Shown piece after piece: positions 9,382 to 20,596 of a stretch of 38,731 nucleotides of DNA (the stretch's first letter is position 1; each line of letters opens with the position of its first letter). The notes beneath the pieces are model-generated. The model was not told where the DNA came from and searched no databases. It saw only the letters and a list, made by a program, of their open reading frames with translations. Source of the stretch: Rhizobium sp. (GTDB lineage Bacteria > Pseudomonadota > Alphaproteobacteria > Rhizobiales > Rhizobiaceae); assembly GCA_020621905.1 (NCBI GenBank), contig JAHRYZ010000009.1, forward strand, positions 1 to 38,731. The letters are read 5' to 3'. The position numbers and the translations under genes were made by a program.

Positions 9382-9474
9382 AATCTGGATCCTGCTCAAT
9401 ATCTCGTGGACGGCACACTCTGGTGCCCGAAGGGTGTCCCGCCGCATGACCGGCGAGACGGCTTCGAAAGGCGG

Positions 9475-14195
<4,721 letters not shown>

Positions 14196-14339
14196 TGCCT
14201 TCCCTCCATTTGCGTCCCGGAGCCGGGGTTCAGTCCCGCCAGAACCGCTGGCGTCGATGCCGGCGCAGCCGCTGCATTCTGGAGAGAAAAGCTCTCACCA
14301 TCATGACAAGCGAACCGAACCGGCTCAAGATCATTGAAT

Positions 14340-14360
14340 TAGGTCAATTGTTCTGACCTA
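14340..14360. promoter_or_regulatory. Palindrome, candidate operator upstream of gltB
   Basis: TAGGTCA (14340-14346) and TGACCTA (14354-14360) are exact 7-bp inverted arms around ATTGTTC. It lies 145 bases upstream of the gltB start in an AT-rich stretch. The size and spacing suit a dimeric regulator, but which one is unknown. Confidence 0.5.
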
Positions 14361-14460
14361 TTTTCCATTTTTCTATGACAGAAAGCGCATAGCGGCGCAA
14401 GGCGGTTCGGCAAAAAATTGACGCCCATCGGAGCCGAAAGTTACAAGTTCAGGCCGCATT

Positions 14461-14477
14461 GAGTAATTTAATTACTC
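14461..14477. promoter_or_regulatory. Palindrome, candidate operator between gltB and ltaE
   Basis: GAGTAATT (14461-14468) and AATTACTC (14470-14477) are exact 8-bp arms around one T. No T-run follows, so a protein-binding site is more likely than a terminator. Confidence 0.5.
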
Positions 14478-14614
14478 GGAAGCGAAAAATTCACCCCGGT
14501 TGTTGCGCGCACGTATAATTCCACATCGGTCCGCCGCAGAATGGATTGATCGGGCCGTCGAAATCCCTAATCTGCCGATCACCGATTTCACCCTTCGCAA
14601 ACGGAATCCCTGCC

Positions 14615-15664
14615 ATGTTCTTCGCCTCCGACAATTGGGCCGGCGCCCATCCGAAGATTGCCGAAAGCCTCGCGCGCGAAGCGGCCGGCTATGCCGCCGC
14701 TTACGGCACCAGCGACCTCGACCGGCGCATGGAAGAACGCTTCAACGACCTGTTCCAGCGCGAGGTCGCCGTCTTCTTCGTCGGCACCGGCACGGCCGCC
14801 AATTCGCTTGCGCTGGCCGCAGTGGCAAAACCCGGTGGCGTCACTTTCTGCCATTCCGAGGCCCATGTCACGGCCGACGAATGCGGCGCGCCGGAATTCC
14901 TCACCGGCGCCTGCCGGCTCTTTCCCGTCCATGGCCCCGGCGGCAAGATGGACAAGGACGCGCTGTCCGCCGCCATCGGCCGATACCCGCCGGGTGCCGT
15001 GCACCAGGGACGCCCGATGGCCGTCACCATCACCCAGGCGACGGAATCGGGCACGGTCTATTCACTCGACGAAATCGAGGCGATCGGCGCCGTCGCACGC
15101 GCCAACAGCCTGCCACTGCACATGGATGGCGCCCGCTTCGCCAATGCACTGGTCGCCCTCGACGCCAGCCCCGCCGACATGACCTGGAAGCGCGGCGTCG
15201 ACATCCTGTCCTTCGGCGCCACCAAGAACGGCTGCTGGTGCGCCGAGGCGATCATCTTCCTGAAACCCGAACTGGCGAGCGAAATGCCGTTCATCCGCAA
15301 GCGCTCGGCCCAGCTCTTCTCCAAGACGCGTTTCATCTCGGCCCAGCTCGAAGCCTATCTCGAGGGCGGGCTCTGGCTCGATCTGGCGCGCAACGCCAAT
15401 GCCACGGCCGACCGCCTGCGCGCAGGCATCGGCGCGGCATCGAAAAGCCGGCTGGCCTGGAACACCACGACCAACGAGGTCTTTGCGGTCCTCACCAAGG
15501 ATGCCGCGGCCCTGGCGGAAAGCCGTGGCGCCAAGTTCTACGACTGGCCCGTACCGGCGGAAACGCCGGACCTGCTGCAGGATAACGAGATGCTGATCCG
15601 CCTGGTGACGAGCTTCGCCACCACGGAAGACGACGTCGACCGGTTCCTCGACGTTCTGGCCTGA
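14615..15664 (+). CDS. ltaE: Low-specificity L-threonine aldolase
   Basis: A 349-residue PLP enzyme (fold type I, beta-eliminating lyase family) that splits L-threonine or L-allo-threonine to glycine and acetaldehyde. Visible residues are the PLP lysine Lys204 in SFGATKNGCW and Asp171 in LHMDGARFAN, with VGTGTAANSLAL at the cofactor phosphate site. The N-terminus MFFASDNWAGAHP matches the family start, so I used ATG 14615 instead of the open frame further upstream. It is divergent from gltB and ends at a terminator shared with hsp20. Confidence 0.93.
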   Translation: MFFASDNWAGAHPKIAESLAREAAGYAAAYGTSDLDRRMEERFNDLFQREVAVFFVGTGTAANSLALAAVAKPGGVTFCHSEAHVTADECGAPEFLTGACRLFPVHGPGGKMDKDALSAAIGRYPPGAVHQGRPMAVTITQATESGTVYSLDEIEAIGAVARANSLPLHMDGARFANALVALDASPADMTWKRGVDILSFGATKNGCWCAEAIIFLKPELASEMPFIRKRSAQLFSKTRFISAQLEAYLEGGLWLDLARNANATADRLRAGIGAASKSRLAWNTTTNEVFAVLTKDAAALAESRGAKFYDWPVPAETPDLLQDNEMLIRLVTSFATTEDDVDRFLDVLA

Positions 15665-15690
15665 CGTCCACTTCTGAGCGACAGCCATGA

Positions 15691-15724
15691 AAAAGGGCGG
15701 CACCCCACCGGGAGCCGCCTTTTC
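15691..15724. terminator. Intrinsic terminator between ltaE and hsp20
   Basis: GGCGGC (15696-15701) pairs with GCCGCC (15714-15719). The stem is flanked by AAAA on the left and TTTT on the right, so it can act in both directions on these convergent genes. Confidence 0.8.
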
Positions 15725-15742
15725 AATTCAACACGCGCTGGA

Positions 15743-16210
15743 TCAGGCGACGCGGGCCTCGATTGCCTTCGGTGCGTTGCCGGCCTCGGCGCTGATCGAA
15801 ATCCGGCGCGGCTTCATGGCTTCCGGAATGTTGCGCAGAAGGTCAATGTGGAGCAGGCCGTTCTTCAGCGAGGCGCTCTGCACTTCCACATGGTCGGCAA
15901 GCTGGAAGCGGCGTTCGAATGCGCGCTTGGCGATGCCGCGATAAAGGAATTCGCTCTGCTCGGCCTTGTCTTCCTCGGCCTTCTCGCCCTTCACGGTCAG
16001 CACCTGGGCATGGGCCTCGATCGACAGTTCGGACTCATCGAAACCGGCGACCGCCATGGTGATGCGATAGGTGGTCTCGCCCGTACGTTCGATGTTGTAG
16101 GGCGGATAGGTCTGGGCCTGTTCCGGCTGGCCGAGACTGTCCAGCATGGTGAACAGACGGTCGAAGCCGACGGTGGAGCGGTAGAGGGGGGAAAAATCGA
16201 CGTGACGCAT
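15743..16210 (-). CDS. Small heat-shock protein, Hsp20/IbpA class A
   Basis: A 155-residue ATP-independent chaperone that holds unfolding proteins at high temperature. The alpha-crystallin domain covers about residues 38-130 (VAGFDESELSIEA, FLYRGIAKRAFERRFQLADHVEV, LKNGLLHIDLLRNIPEA), followed by the short tail PRRISI, which holds the IxI-type motif used for oligomer assembly. The strong SD AAGGAGG (16222-16216) is followed by ATG 16210. Upstream are a RpoH-like promoter and a leader with the features of a ROSE RNA thermometer (separate entries). It stands alone as a monocistronic gene ending at the terminator shared with ltaE. Confidence 0.95.
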   Translation of the reverse strand: MRHVDFSPLYRSTVGFDRLFTMLDSLGQPEQAQTYPPYNIERTGETTYRITMAVAGFDESELSIEAHAQVLTVKGEKAEEDKAEQSEFLYRGIAKRAFERRFQLADHVEVQSASLKNGLLHIDLLRNIPEAMKPRRISISAEAGNAPKAIEARVA

Positions 16211-16305
16211 GATGTCCTCCTTGAAGCGACGTTTTGCGGTTTTCTCGTCCGGCGCCCCGTGACCGGCGGCGGCGGAATGGATTGCGATCCCGTGATGGCG
16301 ACCAC
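16211..16305 (-). promoter_or_regulatory. Candidate ROSE-type RNA thermometer in the hsp20 leader
   Basis: The predicted transcript start near 16306 gives a leader of about 95 nt. Its 3' end reads GTCGCTTCAAGGAGGAC (16230-16214): a U(C)GCU element immediately before the Shine-Dalgarno, able to fold back on it as in ROSE hairpins that melt at heat shock. ROSE leaders are known on rhizobial and Agrobacterium hsp20 genes. The upstream helices were not folded here. Confidence 0.6.
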
Positions 16306-16312
16306 GAAAAGG

Positions 16313-16341
16313 AGATGGGAACCGCGCAATTCGAATTCAAG
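16313..16341 (-). promoter_or_regulatory. RpoH (sigma-32) type promoter for hsp20
   Basis: On the minus strand CTTGAA (16341-16336) and CCCATCT (16319-16313) are 16 bases apart. This matches the alphaproteobacterial heat-shock consensus (CTTGA, then CCYATNT). Confidence 0.7.
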
Positions 16342-16415
16342 GCCGTCCCAGGTCGATGAATTCAACGTGAACGGACGGTTCAGCGGCAGCTCAAGGCCCT
16401 CGCGCTAGAACTCCA

Positions 16416-16519
16416 CCATCGGATGTCTCATCCCGATGGCCGGAAGAAAACGTCCCTTCCCTTTCGGTCGCCTTTCGCCGGAACCGCGCCCGTGTCCCTT
16501 GTGCGGTTCCGGCTTTTTT
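16416..16519 (+). ncRNA. Candidate small RNA or leader ending in a strong orphan terminator
   Basis: A perfect 11-bp stem, GCCGGAACCGC (16477-16487) with GCGGTTCCGGC (16503-16513), is followed by T6 (16514-16519), a textbook plus-strand terminator. Yet no plus-strand gene ends here: hsp20 lies upstream on the other strand and the next plus gene starts at 16600. A second hairpin, CCATCGGATG with CATCCCGATGG, lies at 16416-16439, and a pyrimidine-rich stretch links the two. This fits a short sRNA of roughly 80-100 nt (layout like the alphaproteobacterial suhB/mmgR class) or an attenuator of the hydrolase gene. No promoter was recognised, and the 5' end is a guess. Confidence 0.5.
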
Positions 16520-16599
16520 CTTTGACCTCGCCCGGCCTTCGTCCTATCCGGTTGGGTGAAGCGGCGATTGCGCCCGCGCACGATTCGGTGAATGCGAGC

Positions 16600-17589
16600 A
16601 TGGACCCCATCCTTCACGCCACTCCCGGCAATCCGATCCCCGGCACCCCCGTTACCGGCTTCTTCACCGGCCATCGCGGCGTCAAGCTGCGTTATGCGGT
16701 CTTCCGCGCGGATGCCCCGGTCGCCAAGGGCACTGTGGTCCTGCTGCACGGACGCAACGAGGCGATCGAGAAATATTTCGAGACCATCCGTGACCTGAAT
16801 GCCCGCGGCCTGTGGGTTGCGACCTTCGACTTCCGCGGCCAGGGCGGCTCGCAGCGCCTGCTGAAAAATCCCCGCAAGGGCCATGTTCACCGCTTTTCCG
16901 ACTATGTCCGGGATCTCGAACTCTTCATCGAGCATATCGTCCTGCCCGATACCCGCCTGCCCTTCTTCCTGCTGGCGCATTCGACCGGCGGCCTGATCGC
17001 GCTGTCGGCCGCGCCGCGTCTGGCGAACCGCATCGACCGCATGGTTCTGCTCGCCCCCTTCGTCGGCCTCGGCGGGCAGAAGCTGTCGCCGAAGAACATC
17101 CACCGGATTTCGCGGCTGGCCACCTTCACCGGCCTCGGGCGCATCTGCCTGACCTCGGACGATCCGACGAAACCCTACGACGACAACCCGCTCACCTCCG
17201 ACCAGCAGCGTTACCAGCGCAATGTCGACATCCTGAAGGCGCATCCGCATCTGGCGCTGGGGCCGCCGACGGCGCGCTGGCTCTACGAGGCGCAGGAAAC
17301 GATCAGGCAGGTCTCGTCGCCGAAACATCTGGCCTCGATCACCGTGCCCACCGTGATCGTCGCGCCGGGCAACGATCCCATCGTACCCTTCGCCTATCAG
17401 GAGAAGTTGTCGCAGTATTTCCGCGCCGCCCAGTTGGTGCCGGTGCCCGGCAGCCGCCACGAGATCCTGCAGGAACGCGACCGCTTCCGCGCCCAGGCGC
17501 TCGCCGCCTTCGACGCCTTCGTTCCCGGGGGAGACCCCGAGCCGGAATCCGCCAATGCGCCCGCCCTTCCGGAATTTTCCGAGGACTGA
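16600..17589 (+). CDS. Alpha/beta hydrolase, lysophospholipase/monoglyceride lipase-like
   Basis: A 329-residue cytoplasmic serine hydrolase of the PldB/monoacylglycerol lipase group (Hydrolase_4). The likely triad is Ser128 in LAHSTGG, Asp259 in APGNDPIVPF and His287 in GSRHEIL. The oxyanion region is VLLHGRNEAIEKY. ATG 16600 (MDPILHATPGNPIPG) is the family-like start. The frame stays open upstream, but that part overlaps the orphan terminator and has no resemblance. The substrate is unknown, with lysophospholipids or monoacylglycerols probable. It converges with hisN, with 21 bases between the stops. Confidence 0.85.
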   Translation: MDPILHATPGNPIPGTPVTGFFTGHRGVKLRYAVFRADAPVAKGTVVLLHGRNEAIEKYFETIRDLNARGLWVATFDFRGQGGSQRLLKNPRKGHVHRFSDYVRDLELFIEHIVLPDTRLPFFLLAHSTGGLIALSAAPRLANRIDRMVLLAPFVGLGGQKLSPKNIHRISRLATFTGLGRICLTSDDPTKPYDDNPLTSDQQRYQRNVDILKAHPHLALGPPTARWLYEAQETIRQVSSPKHLASITVPTVIVAPGNDPIVPFAYQEKLSQYFRAAQLVPVPGSRHEILQERDRFRAQALAAFDAFVPGGDPEPESANAPALPEFSED

Positions 17590-17610
17590 CGTGATTTCAG
17601 CAAGGGAATC

Positions 17611-18387
17611 TCAGTTGTCGCGGAGCATTTCGAGAGCCTGCGCGTGGAGCGCGGCGCTCCCCGCAGCCACGATGCAGCCGCCCGCTTCCGGACGTCCGCC
17701 GTCCCAGGTGGTGATCTTGCCGCCCGCCTGTTCGATCAGCGGGATCAGCGCGCCGACGTCGTAAGGTTTCAGCACGGTCTCGATGACAAGATCGACGTGG
17801 CCGGCCGCCAGAAGCGCATAGGCATAGCAGTCGATGCCGTAGCGGAAGAGCTTCACCCTGTCCTGCACCGCCTGGAACTTGGCGATTTCCGCCCCCTTGA
17901 ACAGATGCGGCGAGGTCGTGAACAGGATGGCATTCTCGATGCCGCCGCAGTCGCGTGTGCGGATCTGCCGCTCCCCGTCCGGACCGCTGTACCAGGAGCG
18001 CTCGCCGTCGGCGAAATAACGCTCGCCGGTGAACGGCTGGTCCATCAACCCCATGACCGAGCGGCCCTTTTCCTGGAAACCGATCAGTGTTCCCCAGACC
18101 GGCACGCCGGAGATGAAGGCGCGCGTCCCGTCGATCGGATCGATCACCCAGACATGGTCGCGGTCGGTGCCGATGTCCTCGTGCTCCTCGCCGAGAATGC
18201 CGTGCTCGGGATATTCCGCTTCGATCAGCGTGCGGATCGCCGCTTCTGCCGCCTGGTCGCCCTCGGTCACCGGATCGAAGCCGCCATGCTCCTTGTTGGA
18301 GATGCTGAGCGGCGAGCGGAACCGCGGCAGGGTTTCAGCCTTGGCGGCTTCGGCGAGACGATTGAAGAAGCTGCGGTCGGGACGCAT
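17611..18387 (-). CDS. hisN: Histidinol-phosphatase, inositol-monophosphatase family
   Basis: A 258-residue Mg-dependent phosphatase of the IMPase fold. The metal-binding motifs are GEEHE near residue 68 and WVIDPIDGTRAFISG near residue 80, with a second Asp motif in LKPYDVGALIPLIEQAGG. In rhizobia this clade supplies the histidinol-phosphate phosphatase step of histidine synthesis. Inositol phosphate or related substrates cannot be excluded from sequence. ATG 18387 (MRPDRSFFNRLAEAAK) has GCGGAAAAG upstream. A longer start at 18552 would run through the promoter of the small RNA at 18565 and adds non-family residues. Confidence 0.85.
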   Translation of the reverse strand: MRPDRSFFNRLAEAAKAETLPRFRSPLSISNKEHGGFDPVTEGDQAAEAAIRTLIEAEYPEHGILGEEHEDIGTDRDHVWVIDPIDGTRAFISGVPVWGTLIGFQEKGRSVMGLMDQPFTGERYFADGERSWYSGPDGERQIRTRDCGGIENAILFTTSPHLFKGAEIAKFQAVQDRVKLFRYGIDCYAYALLAAGHVDLVIETVLKPYDVGALIPLIEQAGGKITTWDGGRPEAGGCIVAAGSAALHAQALEMLRDN

Positions 18388-18529
18388 CGGCTTTTCCGCT
18401 GGCTGGAAATGGATCGGACTGCGTTCTCTTAAAGCAGTTTCGCCGATTTGCAATCGCCGGAGGCACCGTGGCTCGTCGGCACGAATTGCGTAAAAAAGCG
18501 CCGTGCTCAAAAAAGTGACTGCTGGCGTC

Positions 18530-18558
18530 TTGACGGTTGTGCGCTGCAACAATAATAT
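18530..18558 (+). promoter_or_regulatory. Sigma-70 type promoter for the sRNA at 18565
   Basis: TTGACG (18530-18535) and TAATAT (18553-18558) are separated by exactly 17 bases, close to the housekeeping consensus. They place a start near 18565, directly at the first hairpin of the candidate sRNA. Confidence 0.8.
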
Positions 18559-18564
18559 GACCTT

Positions 18565-18641
18565 GCAGTCTCCGGACTGTAAATACCCTCCTTGGGTGTT
18601 TCCTCCCTAGACTTAGCCGCGCCAATGGCGCGGTTTTTTTT
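18565..18641 (+). ncRNA. Candidate trans-acting small RNA with anti-Shine-Dalgarno sequence
   Basis: About 77 nt between the amidohydrolase and hisN genes, opposite in strand to both. It has three stacked hairpins. The first is CAGTC-TCCG-GACTG (18566-18579, extendable by flanking TTG/TAA at 18563-18582). The second is ACCC-TCCTT-GGGT (18585-18597). The terminator is CCGCGCC-AAT-GGCGCGG (18617-18633) followed by T8 (18634-18641). Unpaired TCCTCCC (18601-18607), together with the TCCTT loop, is complementary to Shine-Dalgarno sequences. The near-consensus promoter at 18530-18558 fits the 5' end. The architecture recalls anti-SD sRNAs of Rhizobiales such as the ar14 family and the CCUCCUCCC-bearing RNAs of Rhodobacter. 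Exact family membership is not established. Confidence 0.75.
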
Positions 18642-18655
18642 GATCTGCGGAAGAT

Positions 18656-19540
18656 TTACTCGGCGGCGAGCGCCGTATCGCCGGAATAATCGGCAACGAA
18701 TTCAGCCATTTGCTGCATGAATACGGCGATCGAGCCGGCCAGCGCGCCGAAATCGCCGCGCTTCGCCAGCGTCGTTTCGTCGACATAGAGCGAGCGGTTC
18801 ACCTCGATCTGCAGCGCATGCAGGCCGCGGGCCGGACGGCCGTAATGCTCGGTGATGAAGCCGCCGGCATAGGGCTTGTTGCGCACGGCGGCGAAGCCCA
18901 GCCCTTCGAGAAATTCCTGCGCGGCGTGGGAAAGTTCGGCCGAAGCGCTGGTACCGTAGCGATCGCCGATGATGAAATCGGGCCGGATGCTGCTGCCGGC
19001 GACGCGGATATTGCCTGGCATCGAATGGCAGTCGATCAGCACGCCGAAGCCGAATCGCGCATGGGTGCGCGCGATCAGTTTCCGCAGGCAGGCATGGTAG
19101 GGCTTGTAGATCGCCTCGATGCGTTCGAGCGCTTCCGCTACCGGCAGCCGCTTGGCGTAGATCTCGACATTCTCGGCGACGATGCGGGGAATGGTGCCGA
19201 GCCCGCCGGCGACGCGCACGGAATTGATGTTGGCAAAGGGCGGCACCGCGTCGGAGAACATGCGCGGGTCGAGTTCGTAGGGCTCGCGATTGACGTCGAC
19301 GAAGGCGCGCGGGAAATGCGCAAGCAGCAAAGGCGCGCCGAAATCCGGCGCTGCACCGAACAGCTCGTCGACATAATGGTCTTCGGATCGGCGTATGGCG
19401 AGGCCGTCGAGGCGCGACTGATCGAGGAAGCCGGGGGAGTACCGCCGCCCGCTATGGGGCGAATTGTAGACGAAGGGAATGGACTGCGTTTCCGGCTCGC
19501 GCACCTCGAACAGCTCGAAATCGCCTGTCATCCCGTTCAC
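18656..19540 (-). CDS. N-formylglutamate amidohydrolase family protein
   Basis: A 294-residue metal-dependent amidohydrolase (FGase family, related to HutG). It releases formate from N-formyl-glutamate or a similar N-acyl amino acid. Family segments are VYNSPHSGRRYSPGFL near the N-terminus, HFPRAFVDVNREPYELDP, LIDCHSMPGN (metal-site Asp/His) and GGFITEHYGRPARGLHALQIEVNRSLY. GTG 19540 or ATG 19531 could be the start. AGAGGA lies close to the GTG. No other histidine-degradation genes are nearby, so a role in histidine use is not certain. It is divergent from cpdR. Confidence 0.87.
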   Translation of the reverse strand: MNGMTGDFELFEVREPETQSIPFVYNSPHSGRRYSPGFLDQSRLDGLAIRRSEDHYVDELFGAAPDFGAPLLLAHFPRAFVDVNREPYELDPRMFSDAVPPFANINSVRVAGGLGTIPRIVAENVEIYAKRLPVAEALERIEAIYKPYHACLRKLIARTHARFGFGVLIDCHSMPGNIRVAGSSIRPDFIIGDRYGTSASAELSHAAQEFLEGLGFAAVRNKPYAGGFITEHYGRPARGLHALQIEVNRSLYVDETTLAKRGDFGALAGSIAVFMQQMAEFVADYSGDTALAAE

Positions 19541-19730
19541 TGTTCCTCTTTTTTACCAAGTCACAACCTTGTTGCGTCGACCATGTTGCCAGTTGCCCCT
19601 GCGAAAGTCCATATTGGCGGCAATGGCGATCGAGCCCGGAAAACCGGTTCTTCACCGGATGTTTACTCGACGAGAGCAGACTTTGAAGCCCGAAAGCCTT
19701 CCATGGAAATGAGTGAGTAGCGGACCTCCA

Positions 19731-20092
19731 ATGATTCAGAAAATTCTTCTCGCCGAAGACGACAACGACATGCGCCGGTTCCTGGTGAAGGCACTGGAAA
19801 AGGCGGGCTACAAGGTGTCCTCCTTCGACAACGGCGCAAGTGCCTATGACCGCCTTCGGGAAGAACCCTTCTCGCTGCTGCTGACCGACATCGTCATGCC
19901 CGAAATGGACGGCATCGAGCTGGCGCGCCGCGCCACCGAACTCGATCCCGATCTCAAGGTGATGTTCATCACCGGCTTTGCCGCGGTCGCCCTCAACGCC
20001 GACTCGCAGGCTCCGAAGGACGCCAAGGTGCTTTCCAAGCCTTTCCACCTTCGCGACCTCGTCAACGAAGTCAACAACTCCTTGCCGCGTAA
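19731..20092 (+). CDS. cpdR: Single-domain response regulator CpdR, C-terminal frameshift
   Basis: A receiver-only response regulator that, in Caulobacter and rhizobia, acts with ClpXP in cell-cycle proteolysis. The acidic pocket is AEDDND near residues 8-13, the phospho-acceptor is Asp53 in LTDIVMPEMDG, and the conserved Lys103 is in LSKPFHLRD. As written, the frame runs on to 20171 with a non-family tail into the tRNA leader. Adding one A at 20076-20077 (AA to AAA) instead gives VNKLLAA and a stop at 20090-20092, the expected CpdR end, about 120 residues. I used ATG 19731. A GTG at 19713 is also open. Confidence 0.9.
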
Positions 20093-20184
20093 GGGCTTTC
20101 CGGACGCTTTAAAAACTCGTCACAAAACCGAAAAATCCCTATTGACGGGGCCGAGGGTTTTGTGGTCTTAAGCCGCCATCGGAT

Positions 20185-20259
<75 letters not shown>

Positions 20260-20269
20260 TCCTAATTCA

Positions 20270-20311
20270 AACAAGGGCTTGCCGAATATTCGGCGAGCCC
20301 TTGTTGCGTTT
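20270..20311 (+). terminator. Long palindromic hairpin terminating tRNA-Val
   Basis: Two 18-base arms (20270-20287 and 20288-20305) are complementary except for one G-T pair, with no spacer. GCGTTTT follows. Core of the arm: CAAGGGCTTGCCGAAT. It lies 10 bases after the CCA end, so it is the tRNA terminator. Confidence 0.8.
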
Positions 20312-20596
20312 TCGGACCTCGTTTGCGCGCCCCTCGCCGGCGAAAACCGAAGCGGCACCCGCGCTCCTCTCGCACGATCCTGGCGACTTCGCGCTCGACG
20401 AAACGGCCTCCGACGGGTGCGTGTCCGATCCGGCGCCCCGCCTTCCGGCAGCACCCCACAAGTTCGCGATACCGAGACCGCCAGCCATGCAGATTTCAGG
20501 GGGCAGCGCCGATATCGCCCTTGCCTGCGGCAAGCCGATGAAATCTTATCGCCTTCCCACCTTCCGGCTCTTCAACAGGCAAGCGCACGACACATC
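20312..20596. other. Intergenic region between tRNA-Val and the D-aminopeptidase gene
   Basis: About 285 bases. The D-aminopeptidase frame stays open here, but its translation resembles no protein and is Arg/Ala-rich as expected of non-coding GC-rich DNA. I see no promoter, repeat or integrase fragment. Confidence 0.5.

Larger units (their letters stand above)
14196..14614. other. Divergent intergenic region between gltB and the threonine aldolase gene
   Basis: A 419-base gap without a convincing gene. It must hold promoters for gltB (minus) and ltaE (plus). Its middle is much more AT-rich than the surroundings (about 14335-14480) and contains two separate palindromes, listed individually. 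I could not assign -35/-10 boxes with confidence. Confidence 0.6.

Noticed and set aside
17611-19540. hisN and the amidohydrolase read as a histidine operon
   Set aside because: They are separated by 268 bases containing an opposite-strand sRNA with its own promoter and terminator. No hut or other his genes are present.
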